In this document: in pieces, positions 13,596-31,062 of the stretch
Layout of the letters: each line of letters opens with the position of its first letter
How positions within the stretch are numbered: the first letter of the stretch is position 1
Origin: Flaccisagitta enflata
Taxonomy: Eukaryota; Chaetognatha; Sagittoidea; Aphragmophora
Direction of reading: 5' to 3'
NCBI GenBank assembly: GCA_965153355.1
Contig: OZ231127.1
Span: 25,172,001 to 25,236,000, forward strand
DNA: 64,000 bases
The notes under the pieces: generated by a model
Database searches by the model: none
What the model was told of the DNA's origin: nothing
Seen by the model: only the letters and a program-made list of their open reading frames with translations
Position numbers and translations under genes: made by a program

Positions 13596-14308
13596 GTAGG
13601 TTGAGCACACATTTTGAGATGTTGCCTCGCATTTCTATCATATGCGAAGATAAACCTATAATTACGTATCACACAGGCAGTTTATTTACACATGCCGCTC
13701 TTGATTGACATCAACGCTTTTCTCCGATTCTAATAATCTATGCGCATTTTTCGACTTTCGATCTTTCAGTTTTACTAAGCTGAAATGATTTCCCAAAGCT
13801 GATTTACATGTTGCAGTTTGAATTGACGTATACGTTCTAAAGCACATAAGCGTGTGAGAAAGATGTTAATTGTCGCGTGTTTTCCTAAATCTCTGTATCA
13901 CTCTCCCTCGTTAAAAAGGTTCAAAAATTGATGAATGCCTTTGATACGCAACCCAGAAGACCCTAATAACCGCTATGCACCGGAGTTTGTTGACTGCGTT
14001 GATTATATTCTTTCATATTCCTTTAGGCGTCGTCTTCAAAATGTTTAATTCTGCTTTTTTTTTGATGTCTTTGGACGGATCACGAATGTGAGCCGCGGAA
14101 TGAAGCGGTGGTAACTACGGTAGTGGTGGCGGCGGCAATAAGGGGGCAGGAAGGGCTGGGGTGGAAATGAGCTTGTGGGAGATCAATAAGTATTTAGTAA
14201 AAGCAAGCTATGCTGCATCTTAAAGCCATATTACTCGTTCGGGTTTCATGGAAATTGATGTAAAGCAAACGGTATGATACTTTCATTCATTCCCTTTATG
14301 AAAAATAG
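13596..14308 (+). other. Intron between the two Ser-rich exons
   Basis: Bounded by CAG|GTAGGT and an AAAATAG|ATG acceptor. AT-rich; the acceptor has a weak pyrimidine tract, so the 3' boundary is less certain than the donor. No repeats recognised. Confidence 0.45.
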
Positions 14309-14525
14309 ATGCATCGAGCAATGGATCTTCTCACGGATAACATAAATACTTCCCATACTCCTGAATATCAAATGCATCACTCAACCGATGACAAAAAGAG
14401 GGCGATGATACAAACACTTTCTTCAAGTCGTCAGCAGAATTACTCCAAACTCAATCATTCCATGTCACCGTCACAGACGCCATCGCTGCCACACTCCCTA
14501 CCATCAACGCTCTTGCATCAAAGAG
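14309..14525 (+). CDS. Second exon of the Ser-rich protein gene
   Basis: Phase-0 continuation of the preceding exon, starting MHRAMDLLTDNINTSHTPEY and ending Ser/Pro/His-rich before AAGAG|GTGAGG at 14525/14526. Same composition as the first exon (Ser, Gln, His, Pro). The exon leaves phase 1. Direct splicing to the next candidate at 21008 gives an early stop, so I do not join them; missing downstream exons are likely. Confidence 0.5.
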
Positions 14526-15039
14526 GTGAGGTTTTTAAGTCGCGGGCTCTGTCAATCCGTCAGTGCAGTGCGTCAATCCGTCAGTGTCAATCTATCTTTC
14601 TGATTTGCCTTTTTTGGTCATTAGAGCTCTTCAATATATTCTGAGAAACATTTAACCAACAATTCATTGCGGGTTTTTTTCTTTTTTTTGTAAAATAGAA
14701 TATTTTTCGAAATGCAATGTCAATTTTGAAGTCGATATTTCTTATTTTATATTGTAATTTCAATTACATCCGTTGATAGCTTATCTAACTGGGATGATTT
14801 GAAGTATCAAGTATGTAATCATGATTTTAACATCATCGATCATCGGTGACATTCTCCTCTATTTATTATCATCAGCAATGTAACTGCGCATTTCTCTCTC
14901 TTTTACAGCACACCCTGTTTTGTATGAACTGCATTTAGATAAGGCAGTTTCCACATTAAACTAGAATGGCGGAAATTAGGCGCCTGAATTAGTTTACATT
15001 GATAAAAATATCATAATTTCATAATTATCACACCTAATA
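14526..15039. other. No gene seen
   Basis: AT-rich sequence between the second Ser-rich exon and a MITE. Confidence 0.4.
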
Positions 15040-16153
15040 CAGGGTTTTTTCACGCCAACACGCCGATTACAAAACAACGTTTTTCAGCTCCTAGACATGA
15101 TAATTGATTTCTGAAAAGTGATCAAAGTAGCCCTTGAGCTCCGATTTTGTTATCTTAAACAGTGATGGTGTCATTCGAAGTAATTTATCTTACATAGAGT
15201 AGTGAATTTATTCTCAAAATTTGGCTAACAGCCAATAAGCCACAATTTCAATGAGAGCATTGCTTCAGTCCTAGGCCATACCAAAACGCATAAAGCAAAA
15301 ATTTGATTATGAGTCTTTAGAGGTTCCAAATTAATTTGTATCAATTACTGTTTGTAGAAAGATTGAGCTGAAAAAAAGAAAATGTGATTACGTGACATTC
15401 CTCCTTTTAAATGGAACTGCTCAGTGCTCAAAGTTGATGTTTCGCACTGCCTACTTGCTCCTGTTGGTCTTTTTTTGTTGTGAGAGTGAGCTCGTAGGTC
15501 AGCCTTTTGGTTAGTAAAACCTACGGTAGGTACCCTAATGTAAATTTGGTGGCATCTTTGCCTTCGCCAGATTGAGTTGTCTTAACTCTTTAAAATGCGA
15601 TCAATCAAGGGCATGTAGCTCAATTTGTTTAGAAGAAGTGCTCCTTCAAAGTTAATGGTGTTTGTCAGTGAAAGTGGGCCCCGTAAGGTTATGGACGAGT
15701 GCCAACTTGTAAGTGAATTGTTGAATGGCACTCGTCCATAACCTCACGGGGCCCACTTTCACTGACAAACACCATTAACTTTGAAGGAGCACTTCTTCTA
15801 AACAAATTGAGCTACATGCCCTTGATTGATCGCATTTTAAAGAGTTAAGACAACCCTTTGAAGTGGGACCAAGTTGTGGTCCATGGCTCTTTGGGGTAAG
15901 AAGCAGTGTACCTTCAGAGCTGACGCGTCATTTTCAGGACAAAAATTATCATTTTTCTGAAGTGGTAACCAAAAAATCGAGTTTTTTGTAAAGGTCCCTC
16001 ACAGGTAAACCTCACAGCAATTTACCATAGACAAAGCCAGCATACAAAATTGGAGCTCATGAGCTATCCATATCTTTTTTCAGAATTTGATTATCATCAC
16101 TAGAAGCTGGGAAATGTCGTTTCATAATCGGCGTGTTGGCATGAAAAACCCTG
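15040..16153. mobile_element. MITE with about 115-bp TIRs and inner palindrome
   Basis: The ends are CAGGGTTTTTTCACGCCAAC on the left and its inverse ending GAAAAACCCTG on the right, with TA on both sides (15038-15039, 16154-16155). Similarity between arms extends about 115 bp. No transposase. The interior carries an independent long palindrome, so the element is either composite or a host for a second insertion. Confidence 0.82.
15576..15854. repeat. Near-perfect palindrome, 129-bp arms
   Basis: Arms 15576-15704 and 15726-15854 differ at only about one base, separated by 21 bp. Near-identity suggests recent formation. It includes TTGAGCTACATGCCC-type sequence that recurs in other repeats here. 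Confidence 0.9.
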
Positions 16154-16350
16154 TAGCTTGAAATTTGAGCCTTATGCTCAGAATTTGATACTCTTTTAGA
16201 TCATATCAAAAAGGATATTCTAATACTTAAAATGAGTTCGACTATGTCAATTCTTATCATAATCAGAGTAACATAAGTGTAACAGAGTTTTAACGAATTA
16301 GGACATAAATGTCTGAAATTTTTCATGTAACTTGGGTTAAAACTGTACTG

Positions 16351-19300
16351 AACAAGCCCAATAGGGCAACGATGCGTCCTCTTGTGAGGTCTGAGTAGAG
16401 GGTATTTAGGGGTTATGATTAAACTTACAGATTGACCTTTGATATCTATAATGAGCTACTATTCAACTCATGATAAGGAACACTAGGAGTCACGCGGCAC
16501 CTTAAAAATGATGAGTGAGAAACAGAGAGAGATAAAGTTTCTCGTTGAAGGTATCAGACCAACATTTTGATGAGTTTTGCATATTGTTGTACTTGTCCTT
16601 GACATTTGTCATCAAATTTGTGAGGGCTTTTTTTTAACAAAATGTTTGAAATACTTAGAGGCAAATGTCAACCAACACACAATGATATTGGTTTTATGAA
16701 ATAAATAGGTAAGCTCATATTAAGAGCAGAAGCACAGCTTTTATAAGTTTTTGGAGTAGAATACAAAAGATCCAATTTATCAAAACTTGAAATCTGGAGG
16801 TGGGAGGGACGGGGGCAATATCCAGACTGACCACTGGGCGCAACTCAAAAGATGCGAGGACGCATCTAAAAATGATCAGGGGTGGTTGGTGAGTGATTGG
16901 AGATGGATAAGCGGGATTGTGGAGGTAGGGTTAACGGACATACATACGGACATACATACATACGGACGGACAGACCCTCTTATAGAGATGCGAGGACGCA
17001 TCTAAAAATGATCAGGGGTGGTTGGTGAGTGATTGGAGATGGATAAGCGGGATTGTGGAGGTAGGGTTAACGGACATACATACGGACATACATACATACG
17101 GACGGACAGACCCTCTTATAGAGATGCGAGACGCATCTAAAAATGATCAGGTGGTTGGTGAGTGATTGGAGATGGATAAGGGACGTGGGGAGGTAGGCTA
17201 ATGACATACATAATGATGTTATACATACGGACGGACAGCATTCTTTTATAGAGATGCGAGTAGGACGTATGTGTGTGTGATCAGGGGTGGTTGGTGAGTG
17301 ATTGGAGATGGAGGTTGATTGTGGAGGTAGGGTTAACGGACATACATATACGGACATACATACGGACGGACAGACCTTTCATAGAGACAGCAGACGCATC
17401 TAAAAATGATCAGGGGTGGTTGGCGAGTGATTGAGATGATAAGCCGTGGATTGTGGAGTAGGGTTAACGACACACATACGGACATACATATTGACGACGG
17501 ACAGACCCTCTTATAGAGATGCGAGGACGCATCTAAAAAATGATCAGGTATATGAGGATTGGAGATGGATAAGCATGGATTGTGGAGGTAGGGTTAATTT
17601 GACATACATACGGACATACATACATACGGTGACTGACAGACCTCTTAGTAGAGATGCGATCTTCCGATCTAAAATGATCAGGGGTGGTTGGTGAGTGATT
17701 GAGATGGGAAGTATGGATTGTGGAGGTGAGGGTTAACGACATACATAATGGACACATACATACTGACGGACAGCTTATAGAGATGCGAGGACATCTAAAA
17801 ATGATCAGTGGTTATGAGTGATTGAGATGGATAAGCGGATTGTGGAGGTAGGGTTAACGGACATACATACGGACATAAGTTGCTGGCTGGGTCGACGGGA
17901 CAGACTCCTTCTTAAGATGTGAGGACGCATCTAAAAATGACCAGGTACAGAGTATTTTGGAGATGGATAAAGGGATGTGGAGGTAGGGTTAACGGACATA
18001 CATACGACATACATACATACGGACGGACAGACCTTCTTCATAGAGACAGGACGCATCTAAAATGACTGGGGTAGTTGGTGGAGGATTGAGATGGATAGGA
18101 TTGTGGAGGTAGGGTTAACGGACATACATAATGTAGACATACATAGCATGTCGGACGGATGGGCATTCTTCTTAGAGATTACGTTGCTAGGACGCATCTA
18201 AAATGATCAGGGGTGGTTGGTGAGTGATTGGAGATGGATAAGGGATTGTGGAGGAAGTAATCTACAATGACATACATACATACGTGACGGACAGACTCTT
18301 TCTTATAGAGATGCGAGGACGCATCTAAAATGATAAGGGGTGGTCAAAGAATGAGTAAGAGAGTTGGTTTGTGCTGGTTTTTGTGAAACAGATCTGCGGA
18401 TGTTGCAAATTAAACATCTGGGTGACGAACAGACCGACCAACCGACCCACCGACGAACAAACATCATCTTTTATAGAGATGCGAGGACGCATCTAAAAAC
18501 TGTTTGTAATTCAAAAAAGTGGAGATGGATAAGCGGGATTGTGGAGGTAGGGTTAACGGACATACATACGGACATACATACATACGGACGGACAGACCCT
18601 CTTATAGAGATGCGAGGACGCATCTCAAAATGATCAGGGGTGGTTGGTGAGTGATTGGAGATGGATAAGGGAGATTGTGGAGGTAGGGTTGACGGAAATG
18701 GACATACATACGGACATACATACATACGGTACGGACAGACCCTCTTATTGAGATGCGAGGACGCATCTAAAAATGATCAGGGGTATGGTGAGTGATTGAT
18801 GGATAAGCGGATTGTGGAGTGTAGGGGTTAACGGACATACATACGGACATACATACGGACGGACAGACCCTCTTATAGAGATGCGAGGACGCATCTAAAA
18901 ATGATCAGGGGTGGTTGGTGAGTGATTGGAGATGGATAAGCGGGATTGTGGAGGTAGGGTTAACGGACATACATACGGACATACATACATACGGACGGAC
19001 AGACCCTCTTATAGAGATGCGAGGACGCATCTAAAAATGATCAGGGTGGTTATGAGTGATTGGAGATGGATAAGCGGGATTGTGGGAGGGTAAGAATATT
19101 ACAACATACGGACATACATACATACGGACGGACAGACCCTTTTCCTTCTATAGAGATGCGAGGATTCATCTAAAAATGATCCAGGGTGGTTCATGAGTGA
19201 TTGGAGATGGATAAGCAGGATTGTGGAGGTAGGGTTAACGGACGAACGGACATACGGACGGACGGACAGATACCTATAGAAAGATGCAGGACGCATAAAT

Positions 19301-20606
19301 GACTTTGTGGTGAAGCAGGAGCATTGGATGATATGATTGAGAGGAAGACCCACATACATAATGACATACATACATACGGACGGACAGACCCTTATAGAGA
19401 TGCGAGGAGCTATCTAAAAATGATTGTGGGGGTGTTGTTGGTGAGTGATTGGAGATGGATAAGCGGGATTGTGGAGTTAGGGTTAATTGACATACATACG
19501 GACGGACAGACAGACTTATAGAGATGCGAGGACGCATCTAAAATGATCAGGGGTGGTTAAGCAGAGTGATTGAGATGATAAGGATTGTGGAGGGATAACG
19601 GACATACATACGGACATACATACATACCGACGGACAGACTTTTCTTATAGAGATACATGACTTAAAAATGATCAGGGTGGTTGGTGAGTGATTGGAGATG
19701 GATAAGCGGGATTAGAGGTAGGGGTTAACGGACATATATAATGACATACATACATACACGGACAGACCTTCTATAGAGATGCGAGGACGCATCTAAAAAT
19801 GATCAGGGGTGGTTGTAGAGTGATTGGAGATGGATAAGCGGGATTGTGGAGTGATAGGTGTTAACGGACATACATGGCTGGGACATACATGGCATACGGA
19901 CGTGACAGATCTTATAGAGATGCGAGGACGTATCTAAAATGATCAGGTAGTTGTAGAGGAATTGAGATGGATAAGCGGGATTGTGGAGGTAGGGAGCACG
20001 GACACATACGGACATACATACATACGTGGACGGACAGACCTTTCTTATAGAGATGCGAGGACGCATCTAAAACAGATCAGGGTGGGAGCAGAGTGATTGA
20101 GACATGTTGGGGATTGTGGAGGTAGGGTTAACTGACATACATAATAGTGACATACATACATACGGACGGACAGACCCTTTTATAGAGATGCGAGGACGCA
20201 TCTAAAAATGATCAGGGGTGGTTGGTGAGTGATTGGAGATGGATAAGCGGGATTGTGGAGGTAGGGTTAACGGACATACATACGGACATACATACATACG
20301 GACGGACATACCTTTCTTATAGAGATGAGGACATCTAAAATGGGATCAGGTGGTTGTGACAGATCGGAGATGGATAAGCGGGATTGTGGAGGTAGGGTTA
20401 ACGGACATACATACGGACATACATACATACAGACGGACAGACCCTCTTATAGAGATGCGAGGACGCATCTAAAAATGATCAGGTGCTGGTGAGTGATTGA
20501 GATGATTAGGTGGATTGTGGAGGTAGGGTTAACGGACATACATACGTGATGGCACATACATACGGACGGACAGACCTTTCTATGAGATGCGAGGACGCAT
20601 CTAAAA
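16351..20606 (+). mobile_element. HINE-like element expanded into a satellite array
   Basis: The left end is AACAAGCCCAATAGGGC (hairpin GCCC, AATA, GGGC), then CAACGATGCGTCC. The right end is hairpin GATGCG, AGGA, CGCATC (20586-20601), then TAAAAA. The 5' box GATGCGTCC is the complement of GGACGCATC in the terminal hairpin. From 16851 onward it consists of about 27 monomers of roughly 137 bp, each containing the hairpin, a GTAGGGTTAACGG segment and an ACGGACATACATACGG tract. Many monomers carry small indels. Alternative: a simple satellite whose first unit captured element ends. Confidence 0.72.
16851..20601 (+). repeat. Satellite, about 137-bp monomer, hairpin in each unit
   Basis: Monomer starts (GATGCG) at 16851, 16988 and 17123 give a 135-137-bp period. 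One divergent unit at about 18340-18480 has a unique 100-bp insert and an ACCG tract in place of ACGGACAT. Several units contain short odd insertions that could be biological or consensus errors. Confidence 0.92.
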
Positions 20607-21007
20607 ACATAGTCCGTGGCCCAAAACTATTTTTACCCATTTACAAACACTTGCAATGGGCCTAAAAATGAATTTTATGAGCATTTTGCTTTTTAATAAC
20701 GTTGTTTTTATCTTGTCTTCGGTCTATTATTTTTGTCTTTTGCATTTTTGCATTTTATCACTTGAATTTTAGTATGGTTTTATCGTTTTGCCCGATCAAC
20801 TTACTATAGGGATGATATGGATGAATTTAATAGGATGGGGCAGGGCAGGGGCAGGTATTATCAGGTGGCATGGGCTCTACAGAAGATGAGCATGTTGTCA
20901 TGTGCTGTTTCTGTCCTTTGTGTCCTGTCTCGAGTTCATGTTATCTTTTGAATTTACCCATCACCATTGCTGCCCACTTTCCCTTTCATTTTTTCCCTTC
21001 TCTTCAG
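20607..21007. other. No gene; leads into a splice-acceptor-like tract
   Basis: AT-rich, ending in a C/T-rich tract CCCTTCTCTTCAG at 21007. Confidence 0.4.
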
Positions 21008-21748
21008 TTGTTGAAATTTTTATGGAATAAACGAGACGATCGCCTTCCTATTTTCCAATCGGCCAGCTTTCTTTCACCACAAGTCGTCAGTCAGATGAGC
21101 CCGCTCATAGACAGTACGGGATTGAAACTTCGTAGGCGTAAATATTTCAACAATTTAAACAACGGCCTTCGACTCTTTCCATCTTGACCTCCGAAAACGA
21201 ATTGGACAATAGCAGCGGCCGCGCGCAGCGACGACACCGTCCCGACTGCTTCAACATCATCTCGTGTATCTCACGCCGGTTTGAATCAGTGTCCGAGGTC
21301 AAATCGTTTGCGCGCAATGAGGAACGACATTACAGCGGAGATGGAAGGATGCCGGCGCCTTTTCGACGCCGTTGCTGCTTGCGCCGAAGGGACGAATGAT
21401 TTCGGCGACGCCGCCTGTGAATCAGATGGCGCATACGGCCTTGAGACATAGTCTCGACTTTATATAAATACGCAAAGCAAATGGTAGCTCGACTCGATGC
21501 CCAGCGACCCTCTTCGATTCGCGGCGTCCCCTCTGCGTCGAATCCGGCGCGAATGGAACTCCGCCGTTTGGCCGGAAATCGTAAAAAACTATCCAGAAGG
21601 TTTTCCTTCCAAAAGCGCAAACATCGTGAGCATAATGCACAACGACGCGGGAAATCGTAAAAAGACACGTCAACGAATTCTCATGGAACAGTCTTCCACC
21701 TGACACTCACGCCGCCCGTGACAATGTTAATGGCGCTCCTACTCCAAG
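21008..21748 (+). pseudogene. Broken or mis-framed 5' part of the recombinase-like gene
   Basis: After a good acceptor at 21007 an open frame begins LLKFLWNKRDDRLPIFQSAS and runs to a stop at 21185-21187. The same frame then reopens with coding-like sequence (MRNDITAEMEGCRRLFDAVA) to a stop at about 21450. Another frame gives a basic stretch (MELRRLAGNRKKLSRRF) before a further stop. This pattern of plausible protein with stops and frame changes points to decayed coding sequence, sequencing errors, or introns I have not placed. GC-rich compared with the surroundings. Confidence 0.4.
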
Positions 21749-26685
<4,937 letters not shown>

Positions 26686-27029
26686 TTCTGATGCTGTATT
26701 TCATTGTATTTGTTTAGAGGGGGGTAGAGAATTGATGGGATAGATAGTTTTGATGTTTCTTCCAGTGTAATTGATTTACAATAGATATTTTTCTGTTATT
26801 CTTCGTTTTCGTTCACAGAGTCTCGGTACCATACAGTCCTAGTTAATATTTTGGATCGTCAGTCTCACTAGTCTTACTCGTTCATTTCAAGTCATTCAAC
26901 ATGTCTATTTATATTCAGCGCGGTAAGACAATGAGCTAATCAGGGTGAAACCGCATCTCATTCAGGAGAGAAAATTACGCCTAGATTGATATTAGTTGTG
27001 TGTGATTTTAGCTGATTTTATCTTGATTG
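26686..27029. other. 3' flank of the recombinase-like gene
   Basis: AT-rich; no canonical AATAAA close to the stop was identified with confidence. No other feature. Confidence 0.4.
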
Positions 27030-30000
27030 AACACTTGAGATATTGCACAATTGAGATATTGCAATAGACAAAACAAATGGAAGAGATGGCAAATACAAAT
27101 CATGGACCTAAGGACCCAAGAGAATTTAGACATTGAGTTAAAGACAGGGTGAATGACTTGGTTATTGTCATTGCTCAAGAGACTTGGTAAATGACATTGA
27201 CAACAAAATCGGATGAATGGCATAGCCTGAAACATAGGTTAATTAACATTGACCGAGAGACCACCTGAATGGCATTGACCAAGGGAGTTAGGGCATTGGC
27301 CAACAGACAGGATGAATGACATTGACCATGACAGTTGGGACATCGACTTAGTGACTGGGTGCATGACATTGAGAGACTTAGGTCAGGTTACATGATCAAA
27401 AGATTTGAGACAAAGTGAATGACGCTAATCAAGAGACATTAGAGAATGATGCTGACAAACTTTAGACATTATGAATGATGCTTTGAGACATAAGACCATG
27501 AAAAATGCTATTTAGAGACTTAAGACAGAGTGAATGGTGCTGACTAAGAGACTTGAGACAAAGAAAAGACGCTGACTAATGTACTATAGACATAGTGAAT
27601 GACAGTGAGAGACAGAGTAAATGACAGTGAACCACCAAGAGACTTAAGACAAGAGTGCATGACATAGAAAGACTTGACAGGGTATATGACACTGAGATAC
27701 GTGAGACAGTAAGTGATACTCAGACAATGTAAATGACATTGACCGAGACTCTAAAGACAAAATGAATAAAGCTGACTTAGACTTGAGACAAAGTGAATGA
27801 TGCTGATCAAGAAAATTGAGACAAAGTGAATGATACAAAGAGACATGAGAAGTGAATTGAGACAGGGTGAATGACATTGGTGTCATTTAAGAGATTTGAG
27901 ATGGTGAGTGACGCTGACTATGAGATTTGTGAGAGTGAATGACATTACCTAAGATATGAGACAGTTAATGGTATTGACTGGATGAATGATGCTAAACAAG
28001 AAACCTGAGATGGGGTTAATGACACTGACCAAGAGATAGGGTAAAGGACATTGATTAAGAGATTTGAAACACAGCAAATGACACTGGGTAACAGAAATAA
28101 GACAAAGTGAATGGGTGACAAGGTGAAATAAATTGACCAAGCAATAGGTTGAATGACACTGGTCAGATGATATTGACACAAAGTGAATGACGCGGACCGA
28201 AAGATGTTAGTCAGAAAATGTGCTGACAGACATGAGACAGTGAATGATGTTAAAAGACATAAGATGGTGAATAATGCTAAAAGATATGAGACAGAGTGAA
28301 TGAAGTCGTCTAAGAGATTTGAGACCAGGTGAATGACGCTGACCATGAAACTTGAGACAGAATGAATGATATTGGCTAAGACATGAGACAGTAAATGATA
28401 TTGTCCAGATGCGACAGTAAATGATATTGTACAGATGAATGATGCTAACTATGAGACTTGAGACAGGGTAAATGACATTGACCAAGCGACTTAGGACAAG
28501 ATGAATGACAGTGATCATGAGACAAGGCGAATGACAATGATAAACAGACAGGGTGAATGACATTGTTTGAGAGATTTGAAACATAGTGAATGATACTGGG
28601 TAAAAGAATTGAGACAAAGTGAATGGGTAACAAGTTGAGACAAATTGACTAGGCGACAAGTTGAATGATACTAATAAAAAGATAGGGGACATAGTGAATG
28701 ACATTGACTAATAGACATTAGACAGAAAAAAATGCTAACAGAGGTTTGAGACAGAATGAATGATGCTAAGAGACATTAGATGGTGATCAATGTTAAGAGA
28801 CTTGATGAATGATGCCGACTAATACATCTTAGACAAGGTGAATGACGCTTGAGATGGAGTGAATGGTATTGGCTAGGACATGAGACGGTAAATAATATTG
28901 ATAAGATGAATGATGTCAACCATAAGACTTGAGACAGGGTGAATGACACTGATCAAGAGACGTGATTTGAAGTGAATGACAATGACCAAGAGACAGTGTA
29001 AATGACTTTGTTTGAGAAATTTGAAACAAAATAAATGAAACTGGGTAAGAGAACTGAGACGAGGTAAATGAGTGTCAAGGTAAAGTAAATTGAGTGAATG
29101 ATACCAACTATGAGATTTTGGACAAGGTGAATGATGCTGACAATGAGATTTGAGACAGGGTAAATGGCACTAACCAAGAAATTCAAGACAGTAAGTGACA
29201 TTTACCAAGAGACTTGAGGCAAGGTTAATGACGTTGACAAATAGACTTGGGACAGAGTGAATGAAGTTGTCAAAGTGACTTAAGACACCAGAGTGAATGA
29301 CATTGACTAAAAGACTTAAGACAAGATAAATGAAATTGTCTAAGAGAATTTAGAAAAGGTGAATGAGTGACCAGGAGACAGATTGAATGACCAAGAGATA
29401 TAAAAGGTTAAATGACACTAAGAGAAAAAAAGTAAATGGCACTGATCTAGAGATTTGATACAGAGTGAATGATGCTGACCTAAATAGTTGAGACAGAGTA
29501 AATGATGCTAAAAAATTGAAACAGGGGGAAGGACACTGACCAAGGAATTTGAGACAGAGTGAATGGTATTAAGATACTTGAGACAGGGGGAATGATGCTA
29601 AGAGACTTTAGGCGATGTGAATAGCACTGACCAAAAGACTTGAGACGGAGTGAATGATGCTAAGAGACTTTAGGCGATGTGAATAGCACTGACCAAAAGA
29701 CTTGAGACAGAGTGAATGATGCTAAGAGACATGAAACAGATGGAATGACACTGACCAAGGAACTTGAGACACAGTGAATGATACTGACTAATAGACTTGA
29801 GACAGGGGGAATGATGCAAATAGACTTAAGGCAATGTGAATAACGCTGACCATAAGACGTGAGACAGAGTGAATGATGCTAAGAAACATGAAACAGATTT
29901 GAATGACATTGACCAAGGAACTTGAGACACAGTGAATGATACTGACTAATAAACTTGAGACAGGGGGAATGATGCTAAGAGACTTGAGGCAATGTGAATA

Positions 30001-30520
30001 ACGCTGACCAAAAGACTTGAGACAGAGTGAATGATACTAAGAGACATGAAACAGATGGAATGAAACTGACCAAGGAACTTGAGACACAGTGAATGATACT
30101 GAAAGATTTGAGACACGATGGAATGACGCTAAGAGACTTGAGGCAATGTGAATAACGCTGACCAAAAGACTTGAGACAAAGTGAATGATGCTGAGAGATA
30201 TGAAACAGATGAAATGACACTGACCAAGGAACTTGAGACACAGTGAATGATACTAATAGACCTCGAGACAGGTGGAATGACGCTGACCAAGAGACTTGAC
30301 CCAGAGTGAATGATGCTAACACTTGAGACAGGGCAAATAACAGTGAACAATAGAAACAGTAAATGACATTGACCAAAAGGTTTGGGACAGGCTGAATAAC
30401 ACTGACTATGAGACTTGAGACAAGGTTAGTGAGTGACCAAGAGACAGGGTGAATGACATAGAATAAAAGACGTGAGACATAAAACAGGGTGAATGACACT
30501 GAAGATACTTGAGACCGGGT
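27030..30520. repeat. Degenerate minisatellite, about 3.5 kb
   Basis: Imperfect units of roughly 30-40 bp built from GAGACTTGAGACAGAGTGAA and TGATGCTGACCAA. Higher-order duplication is visible at about 29560-30330, where roughly 160-bp blocks repeat. The long minus-strand frames (for example 29975-30703) are repeat translations rich in Ser, Leu and Val. Confidence 0.9.
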
Positions 30521-31062
30521 GTTTAAAAGGGGTGAAGCGCAAAGAATAAGCAACGGGAGGAGACGCAAGGAATACGCAATCTCGGACAATGTCTTATTGA
30601 GAGAGAGACATCTACCAAAGGACAGAGTAAATGGCATGTTAAGCAGTTGAGACTGTATGAATGACAGTGGGTACGAGATATGATGAGTGACAAGACGGAA
30701 CAAGAAAGTGAGACAGAGTAAATAACCCTGACAAAACGAGACTGGTTGAATACGAGTTTATTTCTGAGACTGATGAAATTGGTCGTCATAGAGCTACACA
30801 GCAATCAACTGTACTCTGCTCTGTGATGAGAAGGGGGTGAGACACAACAAATGCGCAACGGGATGGGACGCAAAGAATACACAATCTCGGACTTAGAAAA
30901 AACACTCTTTTGCTGATTCCACTGAATGGGAAAACTGAAATCGTTAATGCCATACGAATTTGGAATATTAGGACAGGAACACGTGGGATGACAAACATTT
31001 TTCTTACCTTAGAGTCTGTATTGTGAGACAGCGGGCCTATCTAGGTAAAGCAAATACCATCA
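30521..31062. other. No gene; two direct repeats about 300 bp apart
   Basis: Segments at about 30531-30590 and 30831-30895 share GCAACGGGA, GGACGCAA, GAATACGCAATCTCGGAC-type sequence. Their meaning is unknown. Confidence 0.4.

Noticed and set aside
16851-20601. CRISPR-like regular array
   Set aside because: Units are contiguous satellite monomers with conserved spacers, in a eukaryotic intron-containing context; no cas genes.
27644-30703. Minus-strand frames resembling membrane proteins
   Set aside because: Products of the degenerate GAGAC/GAATGA minisatellite; composition changes with repeat phase.
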